In this document: one piece after another, positions 19,657-30,133 of the stretch
Numbering within the stretch: the first letter of the stretch is position 1
Layout of the letters: each line of letters starts with the position of its first letter
NCBI RefSeq assembly: GCF_009796765.1
Contig: NZ_CP047023.1
Coordinates: forward strand, 1,719,501-1,783,500
DNA: 64,000 nucleotides
DNA from: Paraglaciecola sp. L3A3
GTDB lineage: Bacteria; Pseudomonadota; Gammaproteobacteria; Enterobacterales; Alteromonadaceae
Reading direction: 5' to 3'
The notes under the pieces: generated by a model
The model's database searches: none
Told to the model about the DNA's origin: nothing
The model's input: the letters and a program-made list of their open reading frames with translations, nothing else
Position numbers and translations under genes: made by a program

Positions 19657-21717
19657 TTAATTAATAAATTCATCATTTTTACCTTTTGGCATCGGCTCTT
19701 TGCGACGCAGAACTAAAAAGGCTATGCCAAATAAAAGCAGCATAATAGTGTGAGGCTCTGGTACATCGTTACTAGCAGTCCAACTGTCGTCATTAAATAT
19801 ATCAACAGCAAATCCACCCTTAGCATCGTCCCATATCACAGCCCAATCTAACTGTTCGGCTAGGCCCGTAACCACAAAGCTAGTTACGCTTAGTAAATCA
19901 AGGTTAATAAAGTTATTAAATAAAGAAAAATCAAAATCTAAGCTATCAAGTGGGTTGTAATCAGCTGCAAAAATTAATTCAAACTGGGTCGATCCGCCTA
20001 CGGTAACGTCGCCATGAACATCTAACATAGACAATAATCCGGAACTGTTCATATCAATTTCGAGGGTGCCGAACAGATCAAGGTCTTGCATCAATATTAA
20101 ACTGCCACGACCAATTCTTCCGTCTACATTTACGGTGACATCAGCATCCACCACGCCACTTCCGGCTAAACTGCCTTGATCAATAGTCACATTGCTGGCA
20201 AGTAATTTACCATCCACTTTCAGTTCTCCGCCTTGTTGCACAAAGTTGCTAGCCAAGGTCAGAGTTGAAGTTGATTGAACATCCACTTTGCCATTATTCA
20301 CCACTTGATTGTCATCGATTTGCATACCACCATCACCACTTACTTCAACCTTGCCATTGTTAGTAAATAGGTCACCTTTCAAATCGAAAATTAACGCTTT
20401 ACTACCATCGGCATGAATAGTGCCTTGGTTATCCATGGCTAACTCATCTACTTTACCTTCGCCCTTAAGGGTACCACCAGCGGCGATATTTAATTGTCCA
20501 TCGCTGGCTACCGGTTCAAAGGTCACAGTACCATCAGCTTGTGTTATGGTTTTTAAAGTAGTAGCTGTGATAGTGGCATCGTGCATTACAATTTCACCAC
20601 CGTTTAAGGCCGTCAGTGACGAGGTATTGATGATAGTGCCATGTAAGTTAAATTCACCGCCATTAGCCACCTCGGTATTGGCGTTAAAACTCATGTTAGT
20701 AAAATCACTTGAGCCTAAATCGATAATTTTGCCATCACCTATGGTTTCCAATCTGCCACCGTTCATGGTGATATTTTTTATTTCGACCACCGAGCCTTCT
20801 CTGGCTTCAATTAAGGTACCACCACCATTATCAAAATCACCTTGGGTTAAGAGTAAAATACCACCGTTTTCAGCACGCAAAGTAGCACGCATCAACTGTG
20901 CGGTTTCGCCAGGATCAAGGGTTAACCTTTGGCCATCCACATTAGCGGTAACCGTGCCTTCGGATATTTGCAGAGCGATATTATCCAAAGTACCGTAACC
21001 ACTTAACACCGAGCCGTTACCAACCACTTCAACGGCACCCTGAATAACAGTGATACCTTTGAGGTCAAGGGTACTGCCTTGATCAAGTCTGATAAGGCCG
21101 CCATCATTTTGCAGTGGCTGTCCTTGTAACGACATGTTCGAGCCATTGGTGGAGAGTATAGTGCCGGTATTTGAAGAGCCCGAAGCGAAATCGATGTCCA
21201 ACCCTGTGCCATCGGAGACTATCTTGCCCTGATTGGCAACTAATACTCCGTCAATGTTGCCGGAACCTTCTACCTGACCGTTTTCAGCCACGTTAAGATT
21301 TCCACCAATGACATGGGTATTGTTTAAATGCAGTACATCACCGTATGTGTTGGCAACTTCGATAGTGCCTGTTTCGAATGAGTCACCGTTTGAAATTACA
21401 GAGCCTAGATTTAGCTGGCCACCAGAGGCGGTAACAACACCTGTGTTGATAACATGAGTGTTAAGATCGCCGTTTCCAACAATCTCACCTTCGTTGACCA
21501 CAAACACACTGGACAGCTTCGCATCATCTAAGCGGATTTGGCCCTGGTTTGTTAATAAACCACTCGTCGCAAAATGTTGACCGTTCTCAAGTGCCAAGGT
21601 TGCTGTTGAACTGATCTTTTCTAGAGAATCTTGTAAATCAATGTCTTGAACAGATATTCTGCCGCCAGCATCAGGAATAAAAGAACACGGTTGTATTGAG
21701 ATTGGCTTTCTCTCCAC
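19657..21717 (-). pseudogene. large PEP-CTERM beta-repeat surface protein, C-terminal fragment
   Basis: 686 codons in the frame shifted against the N-terminal fragment upstream. No RBS precedes its nominal GTG, so it is not an independent gene. It continues the beta-helix-like repeats built on motifs such as NQGKIVSDGTGLD, NGGEFNLHGTI and NNGKVEVSGDGGMQID, in which N-x-G-x-I/V-x-x-x-G recurs about every 20-25 residues. The C-terminal 30 residues are a canonical sorting tail: VPEPHTIMLLLFGIAFLVL, then RRKEP. This predicts exosortase processing and surface or matrix display. Deleting one T of the TTTT run at 21679-21682 joins it to the other half as ...TTVFF-IPDAGG... Confidence 0.75.
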
Positions 21718-24700
21718 TCAGGATCACTGTACCGTTACTCAAGGTGCTAATACCTGGAGGGTTGTCATTAGTGCTGGTGTGATTTTGGAGAAATCCAAGA
21801 GTTGCCGCTTGATCATCTGCATAGGCTGCCCATCTGCCGCCATTACCATCGAAAGTGTCTGACGCAAATACTCCAGTGGAAAGCCGAGCTCCCCCCATGA
21901 CTTCAACAGTACCTTTGTTAACAAAGGTTCCCGAACTTGATGCTGTGTTTAAACGTAACCATCCGTCTTGTGCTCTTATGGTGCCGTTATTAACATAATC
22001 GTTACTGTTAGCGCCCAGTGCCGAAGATAATACAATTTGACCATAGCCTTGTACTAACCCGCCGGCATTGTTCTCTAACCCCTTAAGGGTGCCATTTGCC
22101 AGATTAACTGTGCCGTTATTTTGAAAGCTAGAAGTGTTGAATGTAGCGCCATTATTTAGAGTCAATGCGCCGTCGTGCTGATTATTGAACACACTAAACT
22201 GATCTAGTGACTTACCCACTATCATGTTAGACGTCGCGCCATCTAAGGTAATATCTGCACTATTTTTAAAAGTAGTGAAATGCGATGAAACCGCTTCAGT
22301 TCCTAGGGAAATAGCGCCACCATTGCTTGCTTGCCATTGTCCACCAGTTAAGGTGATGGCATCTGTCGACGTGCTCAAATTGCTTAGGTTAACAGGACCA
22401 GCCCCAAGTTGAGCCTGGTTCAACACCGTGCCAGTACCTATGGCCTCTACTTTGCCATTATTAGTCCAAGCGCTAGTGATATTCAGTATACCGTTGTTTT
22501 CTGCTTTCAATTCGCCATTATTGACCAACGTATCATATGTGGCGACTCTAAGCTCACCACCCTGTGCAATAATGACACCTTGGTTATCAATGCTAGAAAA
22601 ACCGGAGATGGCACCGTTTCCAGTGATAGTATGTTGAGTGCCGTTAACTAAATCTACCCCTGCAGCCCCTTGAATTTGGGCACCATCGCCGAGTTCATTT
22701 TTCTCTCCAGATAACACGATACTGCCATCACCAGTAAAGGTGTAATCTTGTTTTACGGTCAGAATCGATTGACTCCTCACACCAAAACTATTGGGAAAGT
22801 TCCCAGTGTCATCAGTGGCTAGAATGATAGTGCCATTGTTAACTAAGGTATTTCCCTCTGCGACACCATCCAGTATTAAGGTTTTAATATTGGCAGGGTA
22901 CCCACCTTGTGTCTGACTTAACAACTCAATGCTTCCATCTAAAGCAATAACGCCTGAATTACCGGCTTTCCATTCAACTGTATTTTTATTTTGGTACAAG
23001 ATACAGCCAGCTTGATCGTTGCCATAAATACATTGAGTATTATCTTTATCACCCACATAAAACTCGCCATTTAAATTCAGGTTTTCTAATTTCACCGAAT
23101 TTAAAGCCATGGAGCCATTGGTGTAGGTGCTTAGTGTCGTATTGCCGTCACCTTTAATTGAAGCATCATTGATCGATAATTGACTGTTGCTAGCGGTAAT
23201 GGCACTACCATTTTTTAATTCAAGAGCTATATTGCTAATTGTCGAATTACCAGACCATGAACTAATGTTGGCGCCATCGAACCTGACTTGTGATTCTGTA
23301 TTAATTGAAGTGAGTGTTGACGTACCACTTAAGTGGAGCACACCTTCACCGGTGATATCCATATCCGTAGCACCTAATTTCAACAGCCCATTACCTGACA
23401 CGTTTAAAGAACTTTGCGCGTGGTCTAAATGAATGAAATTTCCACCAACAGTCAACACACCATTATTGCCTATACTAATTCCACTTAATCCATAGATATT
23501 TATTGCCCCACTTTGCGAAGCACTTGTAATGTAAGCGACGGTATCGTGATTCTGGTTATTATTATGATTGCGGATAGTGACGTTGTTAATAAGTGGTATA
23601 TTGCCCCCCTCCCAACTATCTTTATCATTCCAATCAAGTCTATCTGCCTTAAAATCAAGATTGTCAGTACTAAACAACAGCTTATTGCCAGCTGTGCCAT
23701 CAAAACCAGCTAAAGCAAAACTACTGTCAAATAAAGGGGGCAGTTCAATACTGCCCAAATCAAAAGGTATTTTAGCTAAAGGCCCAAACTTAGAGGTGCC
23801 CATATCTATACCAAACACTTCCCCTGAAATACTGCCTTTGAGTAAATCAATATCAAAGGTGGTATCAATACGCAAACCTGTATTGTTAGTTAAGCTCACA
23901 TCAATATTGTAAATGGGTGTGATACCTAAGCTTTCATCGTCGGTCCAAGTGATGTCAATTTGCTGATTTAAATTGAGATTATCTAAGCTAGTTACATTAC
24001 TTAACGGCCCACCACTTACCCCAGCTAATACTGAGTCGTCAAAAGCGTAACTAATACCAATATTATCGATAGATAAACTAAAATCTTGGGTTAAGGCTAA
24101 AGACGGCGTCAAGGTTAAATCGATTAAATCCACTGCTGCCGATACACTACCAATACCAAAATCCACATCTGCGGTTACACCTAAAGGCGGCAAGATCCCT
24201 AAACTGGTGCCTAATTGATCAACATCTAAACTGATGTCTAAAAAGTTATCAGAGCCGCTAGTCACTAACACATCTTTTTTGCCATCGGTCCCAACATTAA
24301 GGCCTGCTCCGCCTAAGTATTCTTTTTCGACGATATCGGGCAAACGCACATCCACCTCAACTAAGGGTGAACCGCCCACGCTTACCTTTGGTTTTAAATC
24401 TATTGAGACCTTGTTCTTCTTTTTGCCTTCAGGATCATCGGGATCCTTTTCTTCTGTCACTTCAACTACACTGGCTACCGATTTACCCACTGCAAATAAG
24501 GTACTGAAACCATCAAGCACTCTTACTTCACCATCTTTGTCACGATTAAGTGATAACAACTCAAAGCTTTCATCAATATCGAACAGGTTTTTGCTTTTAC
24601 TACCACAATCAGTACTGACCCAGACGTCATAACAACCTTTTGCGGTAACCGATGCATTAGCTTCAACGATAAAGTCAACATAGGTTTGAATTGTGGGCGA

Positions 24701-25165
24701 GATGGTTTGTAAAAACGCGTCACTTAACAAGGTGGAACTTGTGACCCCCATAGAAAATGCTTGCTTGTCTTGGAGCTCATTTAAATCAGGCAATTGAAAG
24801 GTAAATTCAAAAGGCAGGCTGGCATTGACTGTACCACTGTCGATTTCCCAGCCGGTTTCTAGGCCAATTCGCCCACTTGTGGCACCATCAACTCTTAAAC
24901 CATTGCTGCCCCATTTTGCGCTACCTACTTCAAAAATCTTGCCACTTTCATCCCACTGAGCACCTAAAAATAAGGGATTAGCCAAATTGGAAAAAGCCAC
25001 TGAACTGCCCGTGCCCCACATACTTTGACCACTGCTAGCCAAGGTCACCTTTTGGGTGACATTGGCAGCTGAAGACGCTGAAAGGGTGCATACGTATAGC
25101 GCGGCAGAGACTGAAACGCTTAACAAGGTTCTGCGGGGTAAATAATTTGATTTAAGGCTGTGCAT
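21671..25165 (-). pseudogene. large PEP-CTERM beta-repeat surface protein, N-terminal fragment
   Basis: 1164 codons from ATG 25165 (MHSLKSNYLPRR), chosen because AAGGGA lies eight bases upstream; an ATG six codons earlier has no such signal. A signal peptide of about 35 residues ends near ASSAANV. Residues to about 520 are a beta-rich secreted domain without a family I know, with two cysteines (KGCYDVWVSTDCG). From about 540 on come beta-helix-like repeats (NNGTIILATDDTGN, NNGELKAENNGILNI), as in haemagglutinin-like adhesins. The frame stops at FFYS and the sequence continues one frame over in the downstream fragment. Restored, the protein would have about 1,835 residues, a giant adhesin or matrix protein. 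Confidence 0.75.
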
Positions 25166-25183
25166 CACATTTCCCTTACGCAT

Positions 25184-25618
25184 GTAATCATGCTTTATAT
25201 AATTATCCCAATCTAATAATGTGTCTGGACTTAGCGAATTAGGCTAAGTAGAAATTCTCTGTAATGAGAATTTTAGAAGATTGATGTTATTTAATACGGT
25301 TCGAAGTGGTTAAAGTCTTAGAAGACTATTGTTATGAATTTATGTTACACCGCCCATAAACTCTGTATAAGTAGCCAAAAGTCTGGGTTTGCAAAAAGTA
25401 CTGTAAAATATTCTGACAGTGGGCCGGTAGGTATGCGGATTGGTATTAAAATGAATTCTAAAGGCTATTTAAAGGTTTACAAAAAAGAAGTTTCGGCTCT
25501 GTTGATATCGAGATAGAAAGATAAATAGAAATGAAAAAAGTGGTTTTCAGGGATTATTTAAACCCATACCCACAATGAAACTTCGAGCTTTTTTACGCAG
25601 TTGTGGTTAAATTTTGGG
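25184..25618. promoter_or_regulatory. upstream region of the large PEP-CTERM gene with two palindromes
   Basis: 435 bases without a supported gene. Two inverted repeats lie close together upstream of the PEP-CTERM gene: CTTAG-N9-CTAAG (25230-25248) and AAATTCTC-TGTAAT-GAGAATTT (25252-25273, perfect arms). They could be operators or an mRNA hairpin. The short plus-strand frame at 25334-25516 has no coding character. The next gene, a LuxR-type regulator, ends at 25619, convergent in position but on the same strand. Confidence 0.4.
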
Positions 25619-26233
25619 CTAGAAAACGCCTAACTTCTGTGCAGCGAGCGTTGCTTCAGTTCTATTGTTTACACCTAAATGTTTAAATATCGCAGTGACA
25701 TGCATTTTAATAGTTGCCTCAGCAATATCCATCTCTAGCGCTATTTTTTTATTAGATAAGCCTTGCATCATCTTAATAATGACTTCTTTTTGTCTTGGGG
25801 TAAACGCATCTGATGTGTTTTGATTTTCGGCTGTGGGTTGTTCGCTTATTGACGCTGGAAAATATATGTCACCTTGCATAATAGAACGCAGTGCGCTCAA
25901 CATGGTTTTACTGGAGGCGTCTTTAGGAATAAATCCCATGGCGCCACCTTTGATAGCCTGCATTAAGTCACTCTGTTGTTTTGTGGCAGACAAAACGACG
26001 ACCGAAATAGTAGGGAATTGATTTCTACAAAAATCTAAAAGTGTAAAACCATTTTCACCAGGCAAAGCTAAATCCAGTAGTACTAGATCTATATCAGGCT
26101 CTAATTCCAACCGATTAACTGCTTCTTGGTAGTTGTTGGCCTCAATCGTTGTAATTGCATGTGCTAAATTCTCGAGCACGTAACTTAGACCTTCACGAAA
26201 AAGAGTATGGTCATCAACAATTAAAATTTTCAT
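25619..26233 (-). CDS. NarL/FixJ-family response regulator (LuxR-type HTH)
   Basis: 204 residues. The receiver domain (1-120) has the acidic pair ILIVDDHTLFREG, the phosphorylated aspartate in LVLLDLALPGENG and the conserved Thr/Lys positions VVLSATKQQ and GFIPKDASS. A linker leads to a LuxR/GerE HTH (FTPRQKEVIIKMMQGLSNKKIA, then AEATIKMHVTAIFKHLGVNNRTEA). It binds DNA as a phosphorylated dimer. No kinase gene is adjacent, so it is an orphan here. It lies upstream of the large PEP-CTERM gene on the same strand, 453 bases away; control of surface proteins is a guess only. Confidence 0.85.
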   Translation of the reverse strand: MKILIVDDHTLFREGLSYVLENLAHAITTIEANNYQEAVNRLELEPDIDLVLLDLALPGENGFTLLDFCRNQFPTISVVVLSATKQQSDLMQAIKGGAMGFIPKDASSKTMLSALRSIMQGDIYFPASISEQPTAENQNTSDAFTPRQKEVIIKMMQGLSNKKIALEMDIAEATIKMHVTAIFKHLGVNNRTEATLAAQKLGVF

Positions 26234-26305
26234 ATAATAATCTTCAAATTAACAGCATGAAATTAACGTTAAATAACTTCGTATTTTTAGCCAGTGATAA
26301 CAAAA

Positions 26306-26761
26306 TTAAGTCGATTCATCTTCGACTATTTCCTTACCCATTTTTAATGTTCTGGTGGCTAGTTGTACTTCTTTTAAAAAAGCTAACAAAGCAAAAATTA
26401 ATAAAAATAAGGCGATAACGAACAAGGTCATAATGATCCGGCTAAAATCAAACAACAATAAGTCCCCTAAAAATAGCAATACCACTACAGAACAAACAAA
26501 TAATGCACAAGCTGTACATAAACCAATAGAGCTATTGATTAAGGTGATCCTGCGCCAGAGGTTTTTTAATTCGAATTCTGATTGTTCAAGAAATTCTGGA
26601 TTTTTAATGGTATGGACCCGGCGCTCCATTATACGCGCTCTATCAACTATACGGCCTAATCGGCCAGACATAACATTTAAAAAACCTGCAATGCCGGTCA
26701 ACATAAAAATAGGAGCGACCACTATTTGTATGACTTGCGCCAGTTCGTTGATTGTTGCCAC
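26306..26761 (-). CDS. DUF2721 family membrane protein
   Basis: 151 residues, probably from GTG 26761 (GAGGGAAATATTAA before it). Three hydrophobic segments: VVAPIFMLTGIAGFLNVM, then a pair STSIGLCTACALFVCSVVVLLF-like and IIMTLFVIALFLLIFALLAF. Between them is a basic stretch with SGRLGRIVDRARIMERR, the hallmark of DUF2721. An inner-membrane protein of unknown function that is common in proteobacteria. It ends 72 bases before the response regulator start, on the same strand. Confidence 0.75.
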   Translation of the reverse strand: MATINELAQVIQIVVAPIFMLTGIAGFLNVMSGRLGRIVDRARIMERRVHTIKNPEFLEQSEFELKNLWRRITLINSSIGLCTACALFVCSVVVLLFLGDLLLFDFSRIIMTLFVIALFLLIFALLAFLKEVQLATRTLKMGKEIVEDEST

Positions 26762-26849
26762 TTAATATTTCCCTCGTTATTGCTGTAAAGCAAAATTAAT
26801 TTCTGTGGCTAATATACTACAAATTTTAACCCTAAATAACGATATATAT

Positions 26850-26872
26850 AGAAAAAGGGGGGGCAAGCCCCA
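26850..26872 (-). terminator. short GC hairpin, likely terminator
   Basis: Stem GGGGC (26860-26864) / GCCCC (26867-26871). On the minus strand it is followed by CCCTTTTTC, 36 bases after the stop of the small secreted protein gene. Confidence 0.45.
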
Positions 26873-26907
26873 GATGTTTTAGCCAAAAGGTTACATTTTA
26901 CTCTGTG

Positions 26908-27258
26908 TTAATTTTTTACATTGGCGAGTATGTTGTCATAAGTTTTCACTTTGAATATTTTACTGAGTATATTTGTTTTTGTGTCTTCTTTAGCGCTTTG
27001 TTTTATGGATTCTAAAGGTTGATTTCTAACACAAAGTAATTCTGCTTTAATCGTACGACATGTACCTTTATATAGGGTGCTTTCAGTTTGATATGAACAA
27101 AGGTCACTGAGCTTTTTTTCTTCACATGCATGCCAAGGTGCTTTGTTTGGGTGGCCATTATGACCATGGGCGTTAAAAGCAATAAAGCTAACCAAACATA
27201 AAGTTAAAAATGAATGTGAGTTAATGTATTTATTAAGTTTTCTTAAATTGAATATCAT
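26908..27258 (-). CDS. small secreted cysteine-containing protein next to YHYH gene
   Basis: 116 residues from ATG 27258; the frame is open to 27360, but AGGAG lies seven bases before 27258 and the extra residues overlap the YHYH gene. A signal peptide is visible (SFLTLCLVSFIAFNAHG). The mature part starts HNGHPNKAPWHACEEKK and has four cysteines (HACEEKKLSDLCSYQ, KGTCRTIKAELLC), likely two disulfides. I do not recognise the family. It starts 10 bases after the YHYH stop, so the two are one operon and may act together in the periplasm. Confidence 0.65.
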   Translation of the reverse strand: MIFNLRKLNKYINSHSFLTLCLVSFIAFNAHGHNGHPNKAPWHACEEKKLSDLCSYQTESTLYKGTCRTIKAELLCVRNQPLESIKQSAKEDTKTNILSKIFKVKTYDNILANVKN

Positions 27259-27268
27259 TGTATTACTC

Positions 27269-28255
27269 CTAAAAACTTCGCGCTGTTTCGCCACGAAAAC
27301 AACCAATGAACATATTTTCAGCCACACTCGCTGCATGGTAATGGTAACCACGGACAGCATCTATATGCCCGCGACATTCATCAAGATCAGTCGATTCTTT
27401 ACCTTCGTTATCTAACATGGCAAAAATACCGTAACCATCTAATGCATAACCAAACATGGCGGCATGACCATCATCTTGAGCAATAATGTCATTACAACCT
27501 GCCGCTCCATGGTAATGATAACCTTCGTTTAAATTAATATGCCCAGCACAATCATCAAAGGCCGCTATGGTATAGGCGCCTAAAATGGCATCTACAGGTG
27601 CGGGCGCCGCTAAGGTCACGCCATTTAGAGATACCCCTGGCTCAGCTCGACCAAGTGAATTGAAGGTGGATGCGGCTACGGGGGTGACAGGAATTAAATA
27701 TTCTTTACTTATCCCGCCATCTACATAATCAATTGAACACACTACGCAATGGTTTTGGTATTGTTCTTCGACATCGGGTCTGGCGGCTCCGTCACATTTT
27801 TCTTCAGTATCAGTGACATTGACTAGGCCGGTTTCAGGATCGTATAACAACCATTTGTCGTCATTATATAAGTTCGCCAAATTCAGAATGAACTCCCCTG
27901 TAATATCATACACTTCGCCACTTCCGTCGAACCAAATTCCCCCTTCATCAGCGGTGCTATAAATATCGGTAGGGCAAAATACACCTATGTCGTGGTTGGC
28001 TGGTACCCCTGCAATCACTATGCGGTAACAATCTGCTTGTTCGCCATTACTTAAAGTGCAAGTCTCAATAGCTATACTGTCGACTAAAGCATTACTAACG
28101 AAATGATAAGGATCGACAGGTACTATGGTTTCGCTGGTTGTTTCTGTTTGTTGTTCGCCACTTGTTTCATTGTCACTGCTGCCGGTACAACCCCACAAAC
28201 TTATCACGCAGATAAATACAGCTGTTAGCAACGTTTTTTTGTTGATCCAATTCAT
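27269..28255 (-). CDS. YHYH-domain lipoprotein
   Basis: 328 residues. Signal peptide with lipobox (VISLWGC, Cys about residue 23), then an acidic Ser/Thr/Glu linker. The YHYH domain contains two copies of the motif, NEGYHYHGAAGC and VRGYHYHAASVAEN, plus LGAYTIAAFDDCAGH and FGYALDGYGIFAML. The paired His/Tyr motifs look like metal ligands, but the biochemical role of the family is not established. It is predicted to be anchored to the outer membrane. It is first in an operon with a small Cys-rich secreted protein. A second YHYH lipoprotein lies at 41460-42740. Confidence 0.85.
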   Translation of the reverse strand: MNWINKKTLLTAVFICVISLWGCTGSSDNETSGEQQTETTSETIVPVDPYHFVSNALVDSIAIETCTLSNGEQADCYRIVIAGVPANHDIGVFCPTDIYSTADEGGIWFDGSGEVYDITGEFILNLANLYNDDKWLLYDPETGLVNVTDTEEKCDGAARPDVEEQYQNHCVVCSIDYVDGGISKEYLIPVTPVAASTFNSLGRAEPGVSLNGVTLAAPAPVDAILGAYTIAAFDDCAGHINLNEGYHYHGAAGCNDIIAQDDGHAAMFGYALDGYGIFAMLDNEGKESTDLDECRGHIDAVRGYHYHAASVAENMFIGCFRGETARSF

Positions 28256-28361
28256 AATAAGTAAACCTTGTTAAATAATAACCACAAGGTAATGAATAAA
28301 TGTGTAAGCAGTATGCAAATAATGTGGAAGTGAGAAAAAACAGGTTCTAACAAGATTAGAT

Positions 28362-28398
28362 AAATGGCCAATACTGAAGAAAAGAGCATTGGCCATTT
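28362..28398 (-). terminator. hairpin downstream of rimO
   Basis: Perfect 11-bp stem AAATGGCCAAT (28362-28372) / ATTGGCCATTT (28388-28398), 19 bases after the rimO stop. The T tract is weak. Confidence 0.55.
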
Positions 28399-28416
28399 GA
28401 TAACAGAATTAAATGA

Positions 28417-29862
28417 TCAATCTTCGACGCGCACACCCCAAACATCGTGTTCGTCGGCATGAATAATTTGCACCCAAATCTGATCGCCAGGCTCTACATC
28501 AAATTCATCGGTTAAATACACTTTACCGTCAACTTCTGGTGCATCCATATAAGAGCGGCCAATGGCACCTTCGCTGTCTACTTCATCAATCAACACTAGG
28601 TATTCTTGGCCTATTCGAGCTTGTAGCTTGGCGGCGCTAATCTCAGCTTGTACTGCCATAAAGCGTTGTAGCCTGTCTTCCATTACATTATCAGCAACAT
28701 GATCAGGCAGGGCATTGGCTGTTGCTCCTTCTACCGGTGAATATTTAAAACAACCTACGCGGTCTAGCTGTGCTTCTTTTAAAAATTCTAATAATTCTTC
28801 AAATTCTTCTTCGGTTTCACCTGGGAAGCCCACAATAAAAGTAGAACGAATGACTAATTCTGGACACATCTCGCGCCACTTGGCAATACGTTCTAATACA
28901 CGCTCTGAACTACCCGGACGTTTCATTAATTTAAGAATACGTTTGTTGGCATGCTGAAAAGGAATGTCTAAATAAGGTAAAATTTTACCTTCGGCCATTA
29001 ATGGAATGATTTTGTCTACATGAGGGTAGGGGTAAACATAATGCAAGCGCACCCACACCCCTTGTTTGCCTAACTCTTCACACAATTGTTGCATGTGAGT
29101 TTTAACTGGCATGCCATCCCAAAAATCAGTTTTATGTTTTACATCAACACCGTAGGCTGAGGTATCTTGAGAAATAACCAATAATTCTTTGACCCCAGCT
29201 TTAACCAAACGTTGTGCTTCGCCTAACACATCACCCACAGGGCGAGAGTCTAAGTCGCCTCGCATTGAGGGAATAATGCAAAAGGTACATCTGTGATTAC
29301 ACCCTTCAGATATTTTTAAATAAGCATAATGTTTAGGGGTTAATTTAACGCCTTGTGGTGGCACTAAATCAATAAATGGATTGTGTACTGGTTTGGCTAA
29401 ATGCTGATGTACTTGGGTCAGTACTTCATCATAAGCATGAGGGCCTGTCACCCCTAACACATTAGGGTGTAACTCGATGATTTCATCTTTTTTTGCACCT
29501 AAACAACCGGTTACTAATACTTTGCCGTTTTCTGCAAGGGCTTCACCTATGGTATCCAAAGACTCTTGTACAGCAGAATCAATAAAGCCACAGGTGTTTA
29601 CAATCACCATATCAGCATTGTCGTAACTAGGTACCACTTCGTAACCTTCAGTGCGAAGTTGAGTCAAAATTCGTTCAGAGTCCACAAGGTTTTTTGGACA
29701 ACCCAAAGAGATAAATCCAATTTTTGAGCCACTTTTGCTCGACTGATTTTGTTCAGCCTGCTGCTCAATGATTTTAGCTGGAATGTTTAAGGTCGTCGTT
29801 TGACTTTCAGCTGAGTTACTGCTTTTTTTAGCTGCGTTTGGGTTGTATTGTTCTACTGTCAT
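28417..29862 (-). CDS. rimO: ribosomal protein S12 methylthiotransferase RimO
   Basis: 481 residues from ATG 29862 (TTGAGAG upstream); an upstream extension to 29949 is not supported. Radical SAM enzyme adding a methylthio group to an Asp of ribosomal protein S12. UPF0004 domain: [27 protein letters not shown] and [10 protein letters not shown], giving three cysteines for one [4Fe-4S] cluster. Radical SAM motif C-x3-C-x2-C is [20 protein letters not shown]-terminal TRAM domain binds the substrate. The first ~40 residues are a low-complexity Asn/Ser/Gln extension beyond the usual ~440-residue length. Single gene, divergent from the sensor kinase. Confidence 0.93.
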   Translation of the reverse strand: MTVEQYNPNAAKKSSNSAESQTTTLNIPAKIIEQQAEQNQSSKSGSKIGFISLGCPKNLVDSERILTQLRTEGYEVVPSYDNADMVIVNTCGFIDSAVQESLDTIGEALAENGKVLVTGCLGAKKDEIIELHPNVLGVTGPHAYDEVLTQVHQHLAKPVHNPFIDLVPPQGVKLTPKHYAYLKISEGCNHRCTFCIIPSMRGDLDSRPVGDVLGEAQRLVKAGVKELLVISQDTSAYGVDVKHKTDFWDGMPVKTHMQQLCEELGKQGVWVRLHYVYPYPHVDKIIPLMAEGKILPYLDIPFQHANKRILKLMKRPGSSERVLERIAKWREMCPELVIRSTFIVGFPGETEEEFEELLEFLKEAQLDRVGCFKYSPVEGATANALPDHVADNVMEDRLQRFMAVQAEISAAKLQARIGQEYLVLIDEVDSEGAIGRSYMDAPEVDGKVYLTDEFDVEPGDQIWVQIIHADEHDVWGVRVED

Positions 29863-30133
29863 ATTGGCTCTCAACATACTCTTTATTGTTTTAATAAAGA
29901 GCTGAATCTTTATTGGAAATGTTAACGACTTTATTGCAAATTTAATCAATTAGCATAAGCCGTTTTTAATGTGTGGGATGATACAGTAATGTAGCCAGAG
30001 GATGAATAATTAGTTTTTATCATTCCATTAAAATGAGAGGGTTATACACCATACATATTATTTGCACATTGTTTTGTTATCGTTGAACAATTGACGTATG
30101 GCTAAGTTCTAGGGCTTTTGTGGGATAGGTAAG

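Noticed and set aside
20420..20998. Long plus-strand frames inside the PEP-CTERM gene
   Set aside because: They are antisense shadows of the repeat-rich coding sequence without start signals.
19657..25165. Autotransporter (type V) adhesin
   Set aside because: Repeats look similar, but the C-terminus is a PEP-CTERM tail, not a beta-barrel.
25334..25516. 60-codon plus-strand frame upstream of the LuxR-type regulator
   Set aside because: No RBS, no recognisable domain, and low-complexity sequence in an intergenic region.
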